Source: Lachnospiraceae bacterium
GTDB lineage: Bacteria; Bacillota; Clostridia; Lachnospirales; Lachnospiraceae
Direction of reading: 5' to 3'
Length of the DNA stretch: 32,703 nt
Assembly (NCBI GenBank): GCA_014804485.1
Contig: JAAUZT010000010.1
Span: 1-32,703, forward strand
The notes beneath the pieces are model-generated. The model was given only the letters and a program-made list of their open reading frames with translations. It was not told where the DNA came from and did no database searches. Below are positions 16,662 through 25,008 of the stretch, one piece after another (the first letter of the stretch is position 1; each line of letters begins with the position of its first letter). Position numbers and translations under genes: made by a program.

Positions 16662-18428
16662 TCACGCCGCCTCATATACATAAACCGTGCAGCTCCCGTC
16701 CCGCGCCGTGTAACTGTCCATAAGCCGCAGTCCGGCTTCCTCTGCATTGGTAAGCTCTAATCTGGAAAAAATATACCTTCCTCCCAACGCGCAAAACGCC
16801 TGCGCATCAATATAAATATCATAATCTGTAGCATACACGATCTTCGTTGCATTTACAATACTTAAATCTGTTCCCGAATACAGGTACGCCCGTGCACCCC
16901 AATCATCATAGTAGATTCTGGTTGCTTCCACCCTTTCTAAGGCCGGCGCAATAATCCCTCGAAACTCCTCTTTATACTGCTGGGAATAGAAGCCCAAATA
17001 TCCGTCCAGTGTGGCGATTCCGTTATACTCAAGCACCGCGGGATGAAACCCGTATGCTGCCGACCATTCTCCCTGATAGCCGATTTTTTCCTTAATCTCA
17101 TCAAAAAGTTCCTGCGCATAGAACTGCTCATAATCCAGTTCATCTACTTCCGCGCCGTGGAAATGCTCATAAGCTCTGTTATAGCATGTATGATACAGAT
17201 CATTATACCGGTTGGGTGTCAATATAACCGCCAGCACGGCAATGCAGACAATGACATTGGCAAGCCACATCTGCCATACTCCCGCATCATACAGCCGGAT
17301 CAGCACCAGCAGAAGCGCCCCGTACCAAAGAAACGGATTAAAGAAAATCGTTCTGTTAAACTGCCACCCCTCCAGCGGGGGAACCAGCCGCTCCACCAGC
17401 GACCTGAGAGGCTCGAAATCATAGAGCCCGTATACCACGCTGTTAAACAGAATAAAAAGCATGAGGAAGTTAAAAGGATCTCTCAGAATCTTCTTTGCCT
17501 GCTTCCTGTACAGATATATTCCGTTGTTTACCACAAAATATAGTATGCAGACCGGCAGCACCACCTTGCCGTGTATGTCATCCGCATGAAATATTCCTTC
17601 CCGCCAGACCGTACCGATCTCCCGCAGAATCTCCGATATCGACAGACTGGCGTTCACCATCGAAGAACGTATCGTCACCTCGTCGCTGAATAGCATCTGC
17701 CCGAACAGCCGATACTCGCACACCACATACCCCAGCGCCAGAACCGGAAGCGCTGCCGCAAGCCGCCACGAAGGCCTCCTGTCCCGTATGGACAGCCAGA
17801 TGACCGCTATCACAAGGTATCCCAGAATAAAAATTCCATGATAGGAGAAGTAAGACACCAGCGGATAAGCAAACAATGCTGCATACCACCACATTCCCTG
17901 CTGTCTGTAAATCTTGACAAGCAGATACACACACAGCGGAATAGATGCAAACGCAAATCCGAATGCCGGGAAAAACCAGATAATGCCGTATGCAAATCCC
18001 GTCATGTAGATCACCGGGCGGTAGTGCATGTATCGCTCCGGAAACAACTCCGCCGAAAGCAGCCTGAAAGAAAACATTCCCAACAGAATCTTGCCGAGAA
18101 TACCGATCACATACGCCGTATAGGTGGGAAAGATCATATACAGCAGACTGTAAGCAGACAGCTCCGACGGAAGATTATCCCGGCTGACCCCTCCCAAAAA
18201 AGGCACATCAACACCGTGTTTCCAAAAAGTTCCCGTATTTTTTAACATCTGAAACTGGGCAAGAAAGAGATCCATATTGTCATGGACTCCGATATAACTG
18301 CGCTCTCCGTAACCGAAAAAAACAACTGCCGTCAGCAGCAAAAATCCTGCAATCGGGAACAGAAACCAGTATTTTGTTATCCATATAAACCACTTCTGCC
18401 TCGCCATTTTCTCCATCTGTGTCTTCAT
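16662..18428 (-). CDS. Polytopic membrane protein, DUF6044/YkoS-like
   Basis: A 588-residue protein with about ten or eleven membrane segments to residue ~410 and a soluble outer C-terminal domain of about 170 residues. After the first helix comes IGVHDNMDLFLAQFQML (46-62), an acidic first-loop motif that I associate with the DUF6044/YkoS group; I cannot confirm this without a search. The topology is that of GT-C glycosyltransferases or of YfhO-type glycosylation proteins. The ATG overlaps the GtrA-like stop codon (ATGA at 18425-18428), so translation is coupled and the two products probably work together: flippase delivering the lipid-linked sugar, this protein using it. Its stop is 37 bases before the radical SAM gene. 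Confidence 0.84.
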   Translation of the reverse strand: MKTQMEKMARQKWFIWITKYWFLFPIAGFLLLTAVVFFGYGERSYIGVHDNMDLFLAQFQMLKNTGTFWKHGVDVPFLGGVSRDNLPSELSAYSLLYMIFPTYTAYVIGILGKILLGMFSFRLLSAELFPERYMHYRPVIYMTGFAYGIIWFFPAFGFAFASIPLCVYLLVKIYRQQGMWWYAALFAYPLVSYFSYHGIFILGYLVIAVIWLSIRDRRPSWRLAAALPVLALGYVVCEYRLFGQMLFSDEVTIRSSMVNASLSISEILREIGTVWREGIFHADDIHGKVVLPVCILYFVVNNGIYLYRKQAKKILRDPFNFLMLFILFNSVVYGLYDFEPLRSLVERLVPPLEGWQFNRTIFFNPFLWYGALLLVLIRLYDAGVWQMWLANVIVCIAVLAVILTPNRYNDLYHTCYNRAYEHFHGAEVDELDYEQFYAQELFDEIKEKIGYQGEWSAAYGFHPAVLEYNGIATLDGYLGFYSQQYKEEFRGIIAPALERVEATRIYYDDWGARAYLYSGTDLSIVNATKIVYATDYDIYIDAQAFCALGGRYIFSRLELTNAEEAGLRLMDSYTARDGSCTVYVYEAA

Positions 18429-18961
18429 TCATCACTCTCTCTGTCTGTTTCTGGCTGTTTATCCACCCGATCGGACTCATCCCGTCCGCTCTCCGGATTC
18501 TGACGTTCCGCCTTCCCCTTCACCTTCCGAAATACGAACAATTTCTGTCCGAAGAAATTCATCACGATAAAGAAGCACATGCCGAGGATCATGGCAACAT
18601 TGTCGATCAGTGACTGGGAATATGTTCCCTGCCCCATAGACAACAGATATGTCACCAGCGGCTGTGCTACGCTGAAGGCAATCAGATAACACACGACGAT
18701 ATTGAACGCAAACCGCCACGGCAGCCATTTATCTTTATCTTCCACCTTGAAGGTCAACTTCCCGTTGGCGTGATAGGAGAATACACTTCCGACAAAATAG
18801 GATATCCCGCTGGACAGCCAGTAATTCATATGAATCAGATTATAGAGCACCGCCATGATAATCCAGCCCATCAGCGTGTTGATCACGCCCACCATGCCAA
18901 AATGTATGACTTCCATGATGAAGTCTTTATACCTCGTATATAATTTCTTTAACCCACTCAT
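18425..18961 (-). CDS. GtrA-like family flippase
   Basis: A 178-residue protein from the chosen start with four membrane helices. FGMVGVINTLMGW (21-33) and the loop SYHANGKLTFK (62-72) are the two hallmarks of the GtrA family (PF04138), which moves polyprenyl-phosphate-linked sugars across the membrane. The last ~30 residues are a charged, hydrophilic tail absent from most family members. The frame is open further up to a GTG at 19006 and an ATG at 18994, but the former has no site and the latter has its purine run touching the start; the ATG at 18961 has GGAAGGGC upstream at long spacing and gives the usual N-terminus. The start is therefore uncertain. It is coupled to the next gene by a 4-base overlap. 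Confidence 0.88.
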   Translation of the reverse strand: MSGLKKLYTRYKDFIMEVIHFGMVGVINTLMGWIIMAVLYNLIHMNYWLSSGISYFVGSVFSYHANGKLTFKVEDKDKWLPWRFAFNIVVCYLIAFSVAQPLVTYLLSMGQGTYSQSLIDNVAMILGMCFFIVMNFFGQKLFVFRKVKGKAERQNPESGRDESDRVDKQPETDRESDE

Positions 18962-19006
18962 CTCGATTCCCGTGCCCTTCCTGCCGTCTGTCATTCCTAT
19001 ATACAC

Positions 19007-20512
19007 TCAATTATCATATTGATCTCCGTACAGTTCTATCCATTTCGGACGCTCAATCGCAATTACGCTGTGCTTTCCATAAAATCTGCCTGTCACTTGA
19101 TTAGTATAGGCATCTTTATTATCAGTAACTGGCATATGCATCAGCGGTCCCTGTACATCATTGATTCCGGGAACCACTACATCCGATCCGTTCCCTTCCA
19201 TAATCCGCGTTTGCAGATCCATCTGCTGCTTATAATCTGCCGCCTGTCCACTGGTAATATAGGTCAGTGCAACATAAGAGGTACAGCTTTTGATATTGCT
19301 TCGGTTCCACAGTGTCATCACTGCACACAACAAAAGCCCGGCCACGATTAAACATCCAAATGCTCTTAATGCCGTCCGCCCTTCCCACTTCTGTTTCATC
19401 CTGCGGACTGCCTTGTCGGCCACTAACAGCAATATTCCCGAAGCAGTAAGCAGAAATACCTGATAATTTGTGTTTGGCACACCGCCCGAAACCGGCACTC
19501 CGGCATAGATCTCCGGAGCCTGCATCGCACTGTACATGCAGAAAAGCATAAGAACGATCCAGCCCTGATACCGAATGTGCAGATCCTCCTTTTGCAGATA
19601 AAGCACCACAATAAAGAGCAGCAATAAAAATATCAGTCCTACCAGCGCTAACGGTCTTTCTTTTCCGTAAACACCTATATCCCTGATCGCATAGTAAAAT
19701 GAATATACAACGGTCCTGATACATTTCATAACAGAGAAGCCAAATTCTTCTCCCGCACGCACACTATTGCCCGGTGACATCATGCTCACTGCAAGCCCAA
19801 TAAGTTCTGCCGCTATAGGAATGCATAATCGGAAGATCCGCTTATCTTTCATTAAGAACCACACGGAAACACACGCATAGAAAGCCAAGATTAACGCGAG
19901 AAGCGCTGCCTGATAATTGGAACCGCCTAACAGCGTCATAAAAATAAAAATTCCCGCAAATGTGCTCTTCTTATATTCCCTGCAATATCGAAGCAGCCAT
20001 GCTGCCACCATCTGACACATGGCAAAAGGAAGCATATAATGTGCGCAGCCGTTAAACCAGTAAATCGAAGATCTGGAGCTCGGAATAAATTCTATACTAA
20101 TGATCAGAAACCATACCGTAATCAAAATCAAGCTCCAACGATGCAATCCCATGCACCTGCACAGAATCTGTCGAAACAGGTAAAATGTGCTGCCGATCCA
20201 CAAAAACAGCATCAAAATCGCCACGATCACATACGCCCCGTCATGAAACACTTCGGGCTGGAGAGAAAATACGGCAATACTGAACCATGTTCCCTGCCAT
20301 CCTCCATAGAAACCTTTGACCGTACCGCACATCGCCTTAATCACTTCCACCACAGAATGAGTTCCCATCCATGCTGCTCTGGTATAGATACCATATCCAT
20401 AATCATCACCGGTTGCCCGATTCATGCCTGTAAGGTACAGAATAGGCAGCAACAGAATACAAAAGAAAAGGATACTGATCCATGTAATGTTTCTTAATTT
20501 CTTATCATCCAT
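19007..20512 (-). CDS. GT-C-like polytopic membrane protein (DUF6056-like)
   Basis: A 501-residue protein with about eleven membrane segments. Just after the first helix, ATGDDYGYG (33-41) places two Asp in the first outer loop, as in GT-C transferases and in the DUF6056 group. SSIYWFNGCAHYMLP and the Asn-containing GGSNYQAA resemble the aromatic re-entrant regions of these proteins. The C-terminal ~90 residues are outside and soluble. Bases 20519-20523 give GGAGA six bases before the ATG at 20512; the in-frame ATG at 20542 lacks a site. It is the first gene of a six-gene minus-strand group and sits directly upstream of the GtrA-like gene, which fits a GtrA plus GT-C pairing. Function inferred only. 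Confidence 0.85.
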   Translation of the reverse strand: MDDKKLRNITWISILFFCILLLPILYLTGMNRATGDDYGYGIYTRAAWMGTHSVVEVIKAMCGTVKGFYGGWQGTWFSIAVFSLQPEVFHDGAYVIVAILMLFLWIGSTFYLFRQILCRCMGLHRWSLILITVWFLIISIEFIPSSRSSIYWFNGCAHYMLPFAMCQMVAAWLLRYCREYKKSTFAGIFIFMTLLGGSNYQAALLALILAFYACVSVWFLMKDKRIFRLCIPIAAELIGLAVSMMSPGNSVRAGEEFGFSVMKCIRTVVYSFYYAIRDIGVYGKERPLALVGLIFLLLLFIVVLYLQKEDLHIRYQGWIVLMLFCMYSAMQAPEIYAGVPVSGGVPNTNYQVFLLTASGILLLVADKAVRRMKQKWEGRTALRAFGCLIVAGLLLCAVMTLWNRSNIKSCTSYVALTYITSGQAADYKQQMDLQTRIMEGNGSDVVVPGINDVQGPLMHMPVTDNKDAYTNQVTGRFYGKHSVIAIERPKWIELYGDQYDN

Positions 20513-20625
20513 CGGTATTCTCCGTATCCGAAAGTTTTTCATTACCGTTCAAAGATTATCCGTGCCGGATATTGACTATGTCTGAACATAAACCCTTCCA
20601 CCGCTTGCCAAAAGCAATCAGTCCC

Positions 20626-20631
20626 ATTATA
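20626..20631 (-). promoter_or_regulatory. Candidate -10 for the 12622-20512 operon
   Basis: A consensus TATAAT on the minus strand, in an AT-rich stretch between divergent genes. Only a poor -35 (TTCTGC, 16 bases upstream) is present. The start point would be near 20619, giving a leader of roughly 105 bases. Confidence 0.35.
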
Positions 20632-20731
20632 ATAAAATTAATTTCCCGCAGAATATACCATAAGTAAATGTAATTCACACTATGTTTCAGTATACACAAT
20701 CTTAACCTATTTATCAATAAGGAGCCGTTTC

Positions 20732-21130
20732 ATGTCAAATTTAAAAATACACCACATCGGATATCTTGTAAAAAAAATAGAAGCTGCCACCCAGACCTTC
20801 GAGGCCTTAGGGTATCAGCTTGCACAAAATATCGTGTATGATGACATTCGTAAAGTAAATATCTGTTTTATGACAAAGGACGGTTACTGCATAGAATTAG
20901 TTTCTCCGACTACAGAAGATTCCATTGTCTCCGGACTGATGAAAAAATATAAAAACTGCCCCTATCACATCTGTTACGAAACAAATAATTTTGATCAGGA
21001 TTATCAGGAGCTACAGGAAAACGGCTTCATTTCCATCGATGTGCCTACGCCCGCCCCTGCCCTTCAGGGTAGGGATGTCGTATTCTTAACAAATGCCTTG
21101 ATCGGAATGATCGAATTAATGCGCTCCTGA
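20732..21130 (+). CDS. VOC-superfamily protein, methylmalonyl-CoA epimerase/glyoxalase-like
   Basis: A 132-residue vicinal-oxygen-chelate protein with two beta-alpha-beta modules. The four expected metal ligands can be placed: His8 in KIHHIGYLV, Glu55 in YCIELVSP, His79 in CPYHICYE and Glu128 in GMIELM. This set is that of methylmalonyl-CoA epimerase and glyoxalase I, which act on thioesters or 2-oxo compounds. AAGGAG seven bases before the ATG fixes the start. It is a single plus-strand gene facing the acyl carrier protein gene (stops 47 bases apart) and next to FkbH. An epimerase or isomerase acting on the carrier-bound or CoA-bound C3 acyl group is a reasonable guess, not shown. Confidence 0.9.
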   Translation: MSNLKIHHIGYLVKKIEAATQTFEALGYQLAQNIVYDDIRKVNICFMTKDGYCIELVSPTTEDSIVSGLMKKYKNCPYHICYETNNFDQDYQELQENGFISIDVPTPAPALQGRDVVFLTNALIGMIELMRS

Positions 21131-21149
21131 TTAACCCGCTTCAGGTATT

Positions 21150-21170
21150 AGCTGCACCGTGTCTGCAGCT
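21150..21170. terminator. Hairpin between convergent VOC and ACP genes
   Basis: AGCTGCA (21150-21156) pairs with TGCAGCT (21164-21170) around a 7-base loop, midway between the two converging stop codons. It lacks a T-run on either strand, so it is a weak candidate for a shared terminator. Confidence 0.4.
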
Positions 21171-21176
21171 GCCAAT

Positions 21177-21419
21177 TCATCCGTTCTGACTAAGAATGAT
21201 ATCCGCCATCTCGCCTACATTCTTCATGGACACCACCTGTCCCATGTTAAACTTCATACCGAATTCCTGCTCTACGGCGGCTAACAGATTGATGTGCTCT
21301 AAAGAATCCCATTCCTCGATATCATCCGCCGTCGTTGTCTCTGTCACCGTGATACTCTCATCGTCAAACACATCACGAAACACTTCGTTTAATTTTACAA
21401 ATACTTCTTCTTTACTCAT
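21177..21419 (-). CDS. Acyl carrier protein
   Basis: An 80-residue acidic four-helix carrier protein. EEWDSLEHINLL contains the DSL phosphopantetheine site with Ser39, in the right place for the family. The frame is open to an ATG at 21473 preceded closely by GGGAGG, but that spacing is only two bases; the ATG at 21419 has GGAGAG eight bases upstream and begins at the usual first helix (MSKEEVFVKLNEVF). It lies 191 bases after FkbH and has its own candidate promoter. Carrier proteins beside FkbH accept a glyceryl group from 1,3-bisphosphoglycerate in polyketide pathways (known for FkbH/FkbJ-type pairs). No ketosynthase or other fatty-acid gene is near, so a dedicated, non-lipid carrier role is likely. 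Confidence 0.93.
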   Translation of the reverse strand: MSKEEVFVKLNEVFRDVFDDESITVTETTTADDIEEWDSLEHINLLAAVEQEFGMKFNMGQVVSMKNVGEMADIILSQNG

Positions 21420-21529
21420 ATAGCTATCTCTCCATTCTCTCTTAATCCGCCCGCACATATGCGCATCCGTCATTTCCTCCCGGCTTCACAGCTGCATGCG
21501 CATTTCATCGGCTGGTCACAATTACTATC

Positions 21530-21558
21530 ACTATAATAGGTTTTACACAATTTGGCAA
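21530..21558 (-). promoter_or_regulatory. Candidate promoter of the acyl carrier protein gene
   Basis: TTGCCA (21553-21558) and TATAGT (21530-21535) on the minus strand, 17 bases apart. Transcription would start near 21523 and give a leader of about 100 bases. It would let the carrier be made at a higher level than FkbH. Confidence 0.5.
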
Positions 21559-21610
21559 GTCCGACTCCGACACCATGCAGGAAGTGCATAGCATGAACGA
21601 AACAATACCA

Positions 21611-23461
21611 CTACCCTTCACATTCGATTACCGTATTCTTCGGCTTATAATCCTCAGTAATATCAAACCGCCATGTACACACGCCATCCTCTGTCTCGTG
21701 AATCTTCTCAAATCCCATGAGTCCGTAGAAATCCTTCACCATAGCATTCTTGGCCGTGGGATAATAATATCCCATGACCGTTCTGATGCCGCACGCCTGA
21801 CACGCCGATACCATACTGTCCATCATGGCATACTCCATGTCACGCTTCAGCACACGACAGCTCATAAGCCATAGCTCTATATGAAGCACGTCACAGGATG
21901 TTCTTTCAGACCCGCTGATCCGCTCCCCGCGCTGATAGACATCTACATCCTCCATACTTCCCTTCCTGCCGATCACCACAGAAACGACACCATTGTCACC
22001 GAATTTATCTTCCAGTTTGCCGTATCGTGTGATATAAGCCTCCTCCGCCGCAAACTGCTCCACATCACTCTGAGTATATCTTCTTGTGGTCAGATTGAAC
22101 TGGTTACTCTTGTTGGTAAGCTGGGCAATCCTCGCCATATAGATCGGCTCGAAGGCTCTGATCGTTCCTTTCATCTCTAACGACAACAGATATTCCCTGT
22201 AATCCCCGAAACTTTCCTGCTGGTGTTTCCTCTCGATATTCGCCTTATACATCTCGTTTCGCTTCCTGTCATCCTCCGACAGGCTTGTTACCTCAAAAAA
22301 TCCGGAATGATCCAGTACCCGGATATATTGCTCCGGCGTGCCGATGTCCGGAACCGACACTCCTGTGACCTGTGTTCCCACGATCTCCCGTTCCGCCGGA
22401 TTATCATCCACGAATACAAGACTGTCAGGCAGAATATTCAGTTCCCCGGCAATCTCAGCGATGTTCTTGCTCTTGGGTTCCCAGTTCGCCTTAATCAGAA
22501 TGAAATCATCCGGTTTCAGGACATCGTCCGGATGATTTAATCCGGCTATGGCATTATCATAATCATTTTTGGAATTAACATTGAGCATCACACCGATATC
22601 TTTCTGGGCCTTAACATAGCTTTGAAATTCCGAGTAGACCTGTCCCATCGAGGTCTCCTGTCCGATCTCTAAGTTCTCCACGCCATCGTCCCCCACAACA
22701 CCGCCCCAGAGGGTGTTGTCCAAGTCCAGCACCAGAGATTTCTTATTCTTTCCGAAAACCGCTTTCATAATATTCGCCAGATTGTGGGCAAACTCCGGAA
22801 TCGCCTGCATGCACATAGCGTACTTGTACATATGCCAGTAGAAGGGATCCGACCACTTGTCCAGACCGTACGAAGCCGCCGCATAATTGATATCATTGAT
22901 GTAGAAGCTCTCATGCTCTCTGGCATACTGATAAAATCTCTCATTTAATCTGTTCAGGAAGCTGATCCGCCCCTGCAGATACACCGCTTCCTGATTCCCT
23001 AATATTCGATAAAAAGGATACTCGAAATTATTCTGAATCACGGGACAATGATACTGTTTCGCAATCTTGTCCCACATGACTCTGAAATGTTCATACTGTT
23101 CGTTTAGCAGCGCATCGATCTGCTCCGCTGTATCCTGCACTGTGGGATATGCCGCAATGTTACGGCCTGACGTATGGATATAGATCAGATCCGGTGCAAA
23201 ATCAGTAAGCTGCGGATTATCAAACATCACGTCCTGCCAATACTGCGCATATTCCGACTCGTAGAACACCGGCTCAATGCCCTGATTCAGCAGGAAAAGT
23301 TCCAGCGTCCTGATAATATCATGAGTCGTACTGCCGCCTAGCACTGCGATCTTCTTTTGTAACAAAGCAGTCTGTCTATTCTGTTCCGATAACTCACGCT
23401 TGATCTTCTTCGATTTTTTCAGAATATATTCACTGTCAAAAGGATACTCTAATTCTTTCAT
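21611..23461 (-). CDS. FkbH-type HAD-IIIC glyceryl-ACP synthase
   Basis: A 616-residue three-part protein. Residues 1-230 form an SGNH-like domain with LGGST (41-45). Residues ~240-380 are the HAD-IIIC domain, with VLDLDNTLWGGVVGDDG (Asp246, Asp248) and FVDDNPAERE (Asp352, Asp353). The rest is the GNAT-like domain, with NKSNQFNLTTRRY (450-462) and WLMSCRVLKR (531-540). This architecture is that of FkbH, which dephosphorylates and transfers the glyceryl group of 1,3-bisphosphoglycerate to an acyl carrier protein. A stretch at about 501-526 looks longer than the usual turn before the HIxLW strand. AAGGAG stands seven bases before the ATG. Own promoter at 23507-23536; the carrier protein gene is next downstream. 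Confidence 0.94.
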   Translation of the reverse strand: MKELEYPFDSEYILKKSKKIKRELSEQNRQTALLQKKIAVLGGSTTHDIIRTLELFLLNQGIEPVFYESEYAQYWQDVMFDNPQLTDFAPDLIYIHTSGRNIAAYPTVQDTAEQIDALLNEQYEHFRVMWDKIAKQYHCPVIQNNFEYPFYRILGNQEAVYLQGRISFLNRLNERFYQYAREHESFYINDINYAAASYGLDKWSDPFYWHMYKYAMCMQAIPEFAHNLANIMKAVFGKNKKSLVLDLDNTLWGGVVGDDGVENLEIGQETSMGQVYSEFQSYVKAQKDIGVMLNVNSKNDYDNAIAGLNHPDDVLKPDDFILIKANWEPKSKNIAEIAGELNILPDSLVFVDDNPAEREIVGTQVTGVSVPDIGTPEQYIRVLDHSGFFEVTSLSEDDRKRNEMYKANIERKHQQESFGDYREYLLSLEMKGTIRAFEPIYMARIAQLTNKSNQFNLTTRRYTQSDVEQFAAEEAYITRYGKLEDKFGDNGVVSVVIGRKGSMEDVDVYQRGERISGSERTSCDVLHIELWLMSCRVLKRDMEYAMMDSMVSACQACGIRTVMGYYYPTAKNAMVKDFYGLMGFEKIHETEDGVCTWRFDITEDYKPKNTVIECEG

Positions 23462-23506
23462 GTAATGTCTCCTTCCTCTTTAGCCGTACTTGCCCGCTGT
23501 TTATCC

Positions 23507-23536
23507 ATCATAACATATATAGCCCACTTACGGCAA
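23507..23536 (-). promoter_or_regulatory. Candidate promoter of the FkbH gene
   Basis: TTGCCG (23531-23536) and TATGAT (23507-23512) on the minus strand, 18 bases apart, directly after the hairpin at 23538-23565. The leader would be about 40 bases. Confidence 0.45.
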
Positions 23537-23537
23537 T

Positions 23538-23565
23538 AAAGGCTTATCGATGTCGATAAGCCTTT
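23538..23565. terminator. 12-bp hairpin between SGNH and FkbH genes
   Basis: AAAGGCTTATCG (23538-23549) and CGATAAGCCTTT (23554-23565) pair perfectly around ATGT. Read on the minus strand it ends the SGNH transcript 39 bases past its stop codon, followed by TTTATTG, a modest U-tract. On the plus strand TTTTGTTT follows, so it could also stop antisense transcription into the SGNH gene. Confidence 0.65.
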
Positions 23566-23603
23566 TGTTTCACATGATAATACTGTTATAACCGGATTAT
23601 ACG

Positions 23604-24740
23604 TCACTCCTCCGGATAGAAGTCCGCCTTGATCAGGCGGCTGGCATATTCCGCATAAGCAACACGTCCTTCCGCCGTCAGGTGCACGCCGTCTTGCAGA
23701 TATTTATCCGCAGTATATGCGTCAATACCGCTCTCTTCCATGGCATTATAGAAGAATACATGATCCTCCTTATGCTGTTCCGCCACATACCCGGCCACTC
23801 TGGAGAATTCCACCAATGTGCCATACCCGTAATTCAGACTGTACGCATCGCCGATAAACGTCTCTCCGTTATAGAACTGACAGTAATGTGGGGCAATGAT
23901 TAAAATGCCCGCATCCGGAAAGGCCGTATGAAGCTGTTCAACCGCCGCTGACAGCGCCCCCGAGTAAGTGTGCAGATCGTCTACCGCCAATTCTCCGCCG
24001 TCTTCCAGATACTTGCTCTGATAGATCTTTCCCGTCAGGAAATCGTTGATCCCATACTCAATGACAAAATAATCTGTCTTACTAAAGTCGCACTCTTTCA
24101 GGATCTCTCCTGCCCGGTAACCGTCTAAGAAACTCCCATCGACATTGCCGAGAATCGCATTCACCACGCCCATAAGGCTTCTGGAAATCCATGTCGCGAA
24201 ATCACCATCCTCACCCGGCATCAGCGCCGCGGTTGTGCCGCCCATCGCCATATTGTATACCTTAGCGTTGCATGCTCCGGAGATTAAGGACGCCACGCCG
24301 CCGTTCTCGCGGTCGCTGTCTATGATACTGTCACCCAGGAAGACGATCTGCATGTCATACTGGTGCTCATCCTCTGTCGGTACGGTTGCAGTCTGCGGTA
24401 AATTAACGGATTCCGAAGCCTGATCCTGTACATTTGTATCTGCATTGATATTCGTCAAAGTCTTTTCCGCTTCTGCAATACCGCTCTGCTCCCCGCCTGC
24501 CTCCTCTACAGACTCGGTTCCCACACTCGGAGTACCTTTCAACTGGTTCCACTCCGCTTTCAATTCCTGAACCGTCTGGTTATTTTCTTCTTCAAGCGCC
24601 AGCCTCTCCCTCTCCATTCTGATCTGAGCCTGTCCGTAGATAATCTCGATGATTGCCAGAATACAGAAGCCGATCAGAACGGTCAGCAGCAATGCACTGC
24701 CATTTTGTTTTCCTTTTCTTATTTTATTCCTATCGTCCAT
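23604..24740 (-). CDS. Membrane-anchored SGNH/GDSL hydrolase
   Basis: A 378-residue protein. One membrane helix (about 16-36) anchors it; residues 38-68 are a likely coiled coil, and 70-128 a low-complexity Glu/Thr/Ser linker. The SGNH domain then shows IVFLGDSII (Ser138), the block-II Gly in AMGG, block-III YGIND (229-233) and QDGVH (Asp350, His353), so the triad is complete. It is probably an esterase or acyltransferase working on the surface glycan outside. The frame continues upstream to 24866, but the ATG at 24740 with GGCAGGA before it starts a normal signal-anchor. A good promoter lies at 24784-24811 and a hairpin follows the gene, so it is probably transcribed alone, between FkbH and the divergent plus-strand gene. 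Confidence 0.92.
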   Translation of the reverse strand: MDDRNKIRKGKQNGSALLLTVLIGFCILAIIEIIYGQAQIRMERERLALEEENNQTVQELKAEWNQLKGTPSVGTESVEEAGGEQSGIAEAEKTLTNINADTNVQDQASESVNLPQTATVPTEDEHQYDMQIVFLGDSIIDSDRENGGVASLISGACNAKVYNMAMGGTTAALMPGEDGDFATWISRSLMGVVNAILGNVDGSFLDGYRAGEILKECDFSKTDYFVIEYGINDFLTGKIYQSKYLEDGGELAVDDLHTYSGALSAAVEQLHTAFPDAGILIIAPHYCQFYNGETFIGDAYSLNYGYGTLVEFSRVAGYVAEQHKEDHVFFYNAMEESGIDAYTADKYLQDGVHLTAEGRVAYAEYASRLIKADFYPEE

Positions 24741-24783
24741 TTTAATCCTGCCTTTCCCCTTACGCTCCGGCGGTATGTAATAA

Positions 24784-24811
24784 ATACTACTGTCATAAGT
24801 CCGTGTGTCAA
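24784..24811 (-). promoter_or_regulatory. Sigma-A promoter of the 23604-24740 SGNH gene
   Basis: A consensus TTGACA (24806-24811) and TAGTAT (24784-24789) on the minus strand, 16 bases apart. The start point would be near 24777, about 37 bases before the ATG. Confidence 0.6.
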
Positions 24812-24896
24812 GGAATACAATTTTCCACACAACAAGAATAACACTTTTCAGCCTTCTTGGGTACATTTCTTCTTATTTATTAATGAAACCTTTCAT

Positions 24897-24922
24897 AATT
24901 CTTAAGAATTGTATTTCAATTC
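24897..24922. promoter_or_regulatory. Overlapping palindromes between divergent promoters
   Basis: AATTCTTAAGAATT (24897-24910) is a perfect palindrome. Its right arm is reused in a second inverted repeat, GAATTG (24906-24911) with CAATTC (24917-24922). The site ends four bases before the -35 of the plus-strand promoter and lies about 85 bases from the minus-strand -35. A dimeric regulator binding here could act on the rightward gene. Confidence 0.4.
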
Positions 24923-24925
24923 TGT

Positions 24926-24955
24926 TTGTAACCCGCCCCTATTATAGTATATAAT
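24926..24955 (+). promoter_or_regulatory. Promoter of the 25009-26835 gene
   Basis: TTGTAA (24926-24931) and a consensus TATAAT (24950-24955), 18 bases apart. The start point would be near 24962, with a leader of about 47 bases containing GAAGGGA. Confidence 0.55.
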
Positions 24956-25008
24956 AAAAAAAAAGAAATATGCATTTTATGATTATTACGAAAGAAGGGA
25001 ATCCGCCT

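Noticed and set aside
21420..21473. ATG at 21473 as the start of the acyl carrier protein
   Set aside because: The GGGAGG before it is only two bases away, and the extra 18 residues are unlike the N-terminus of carrier proteins.
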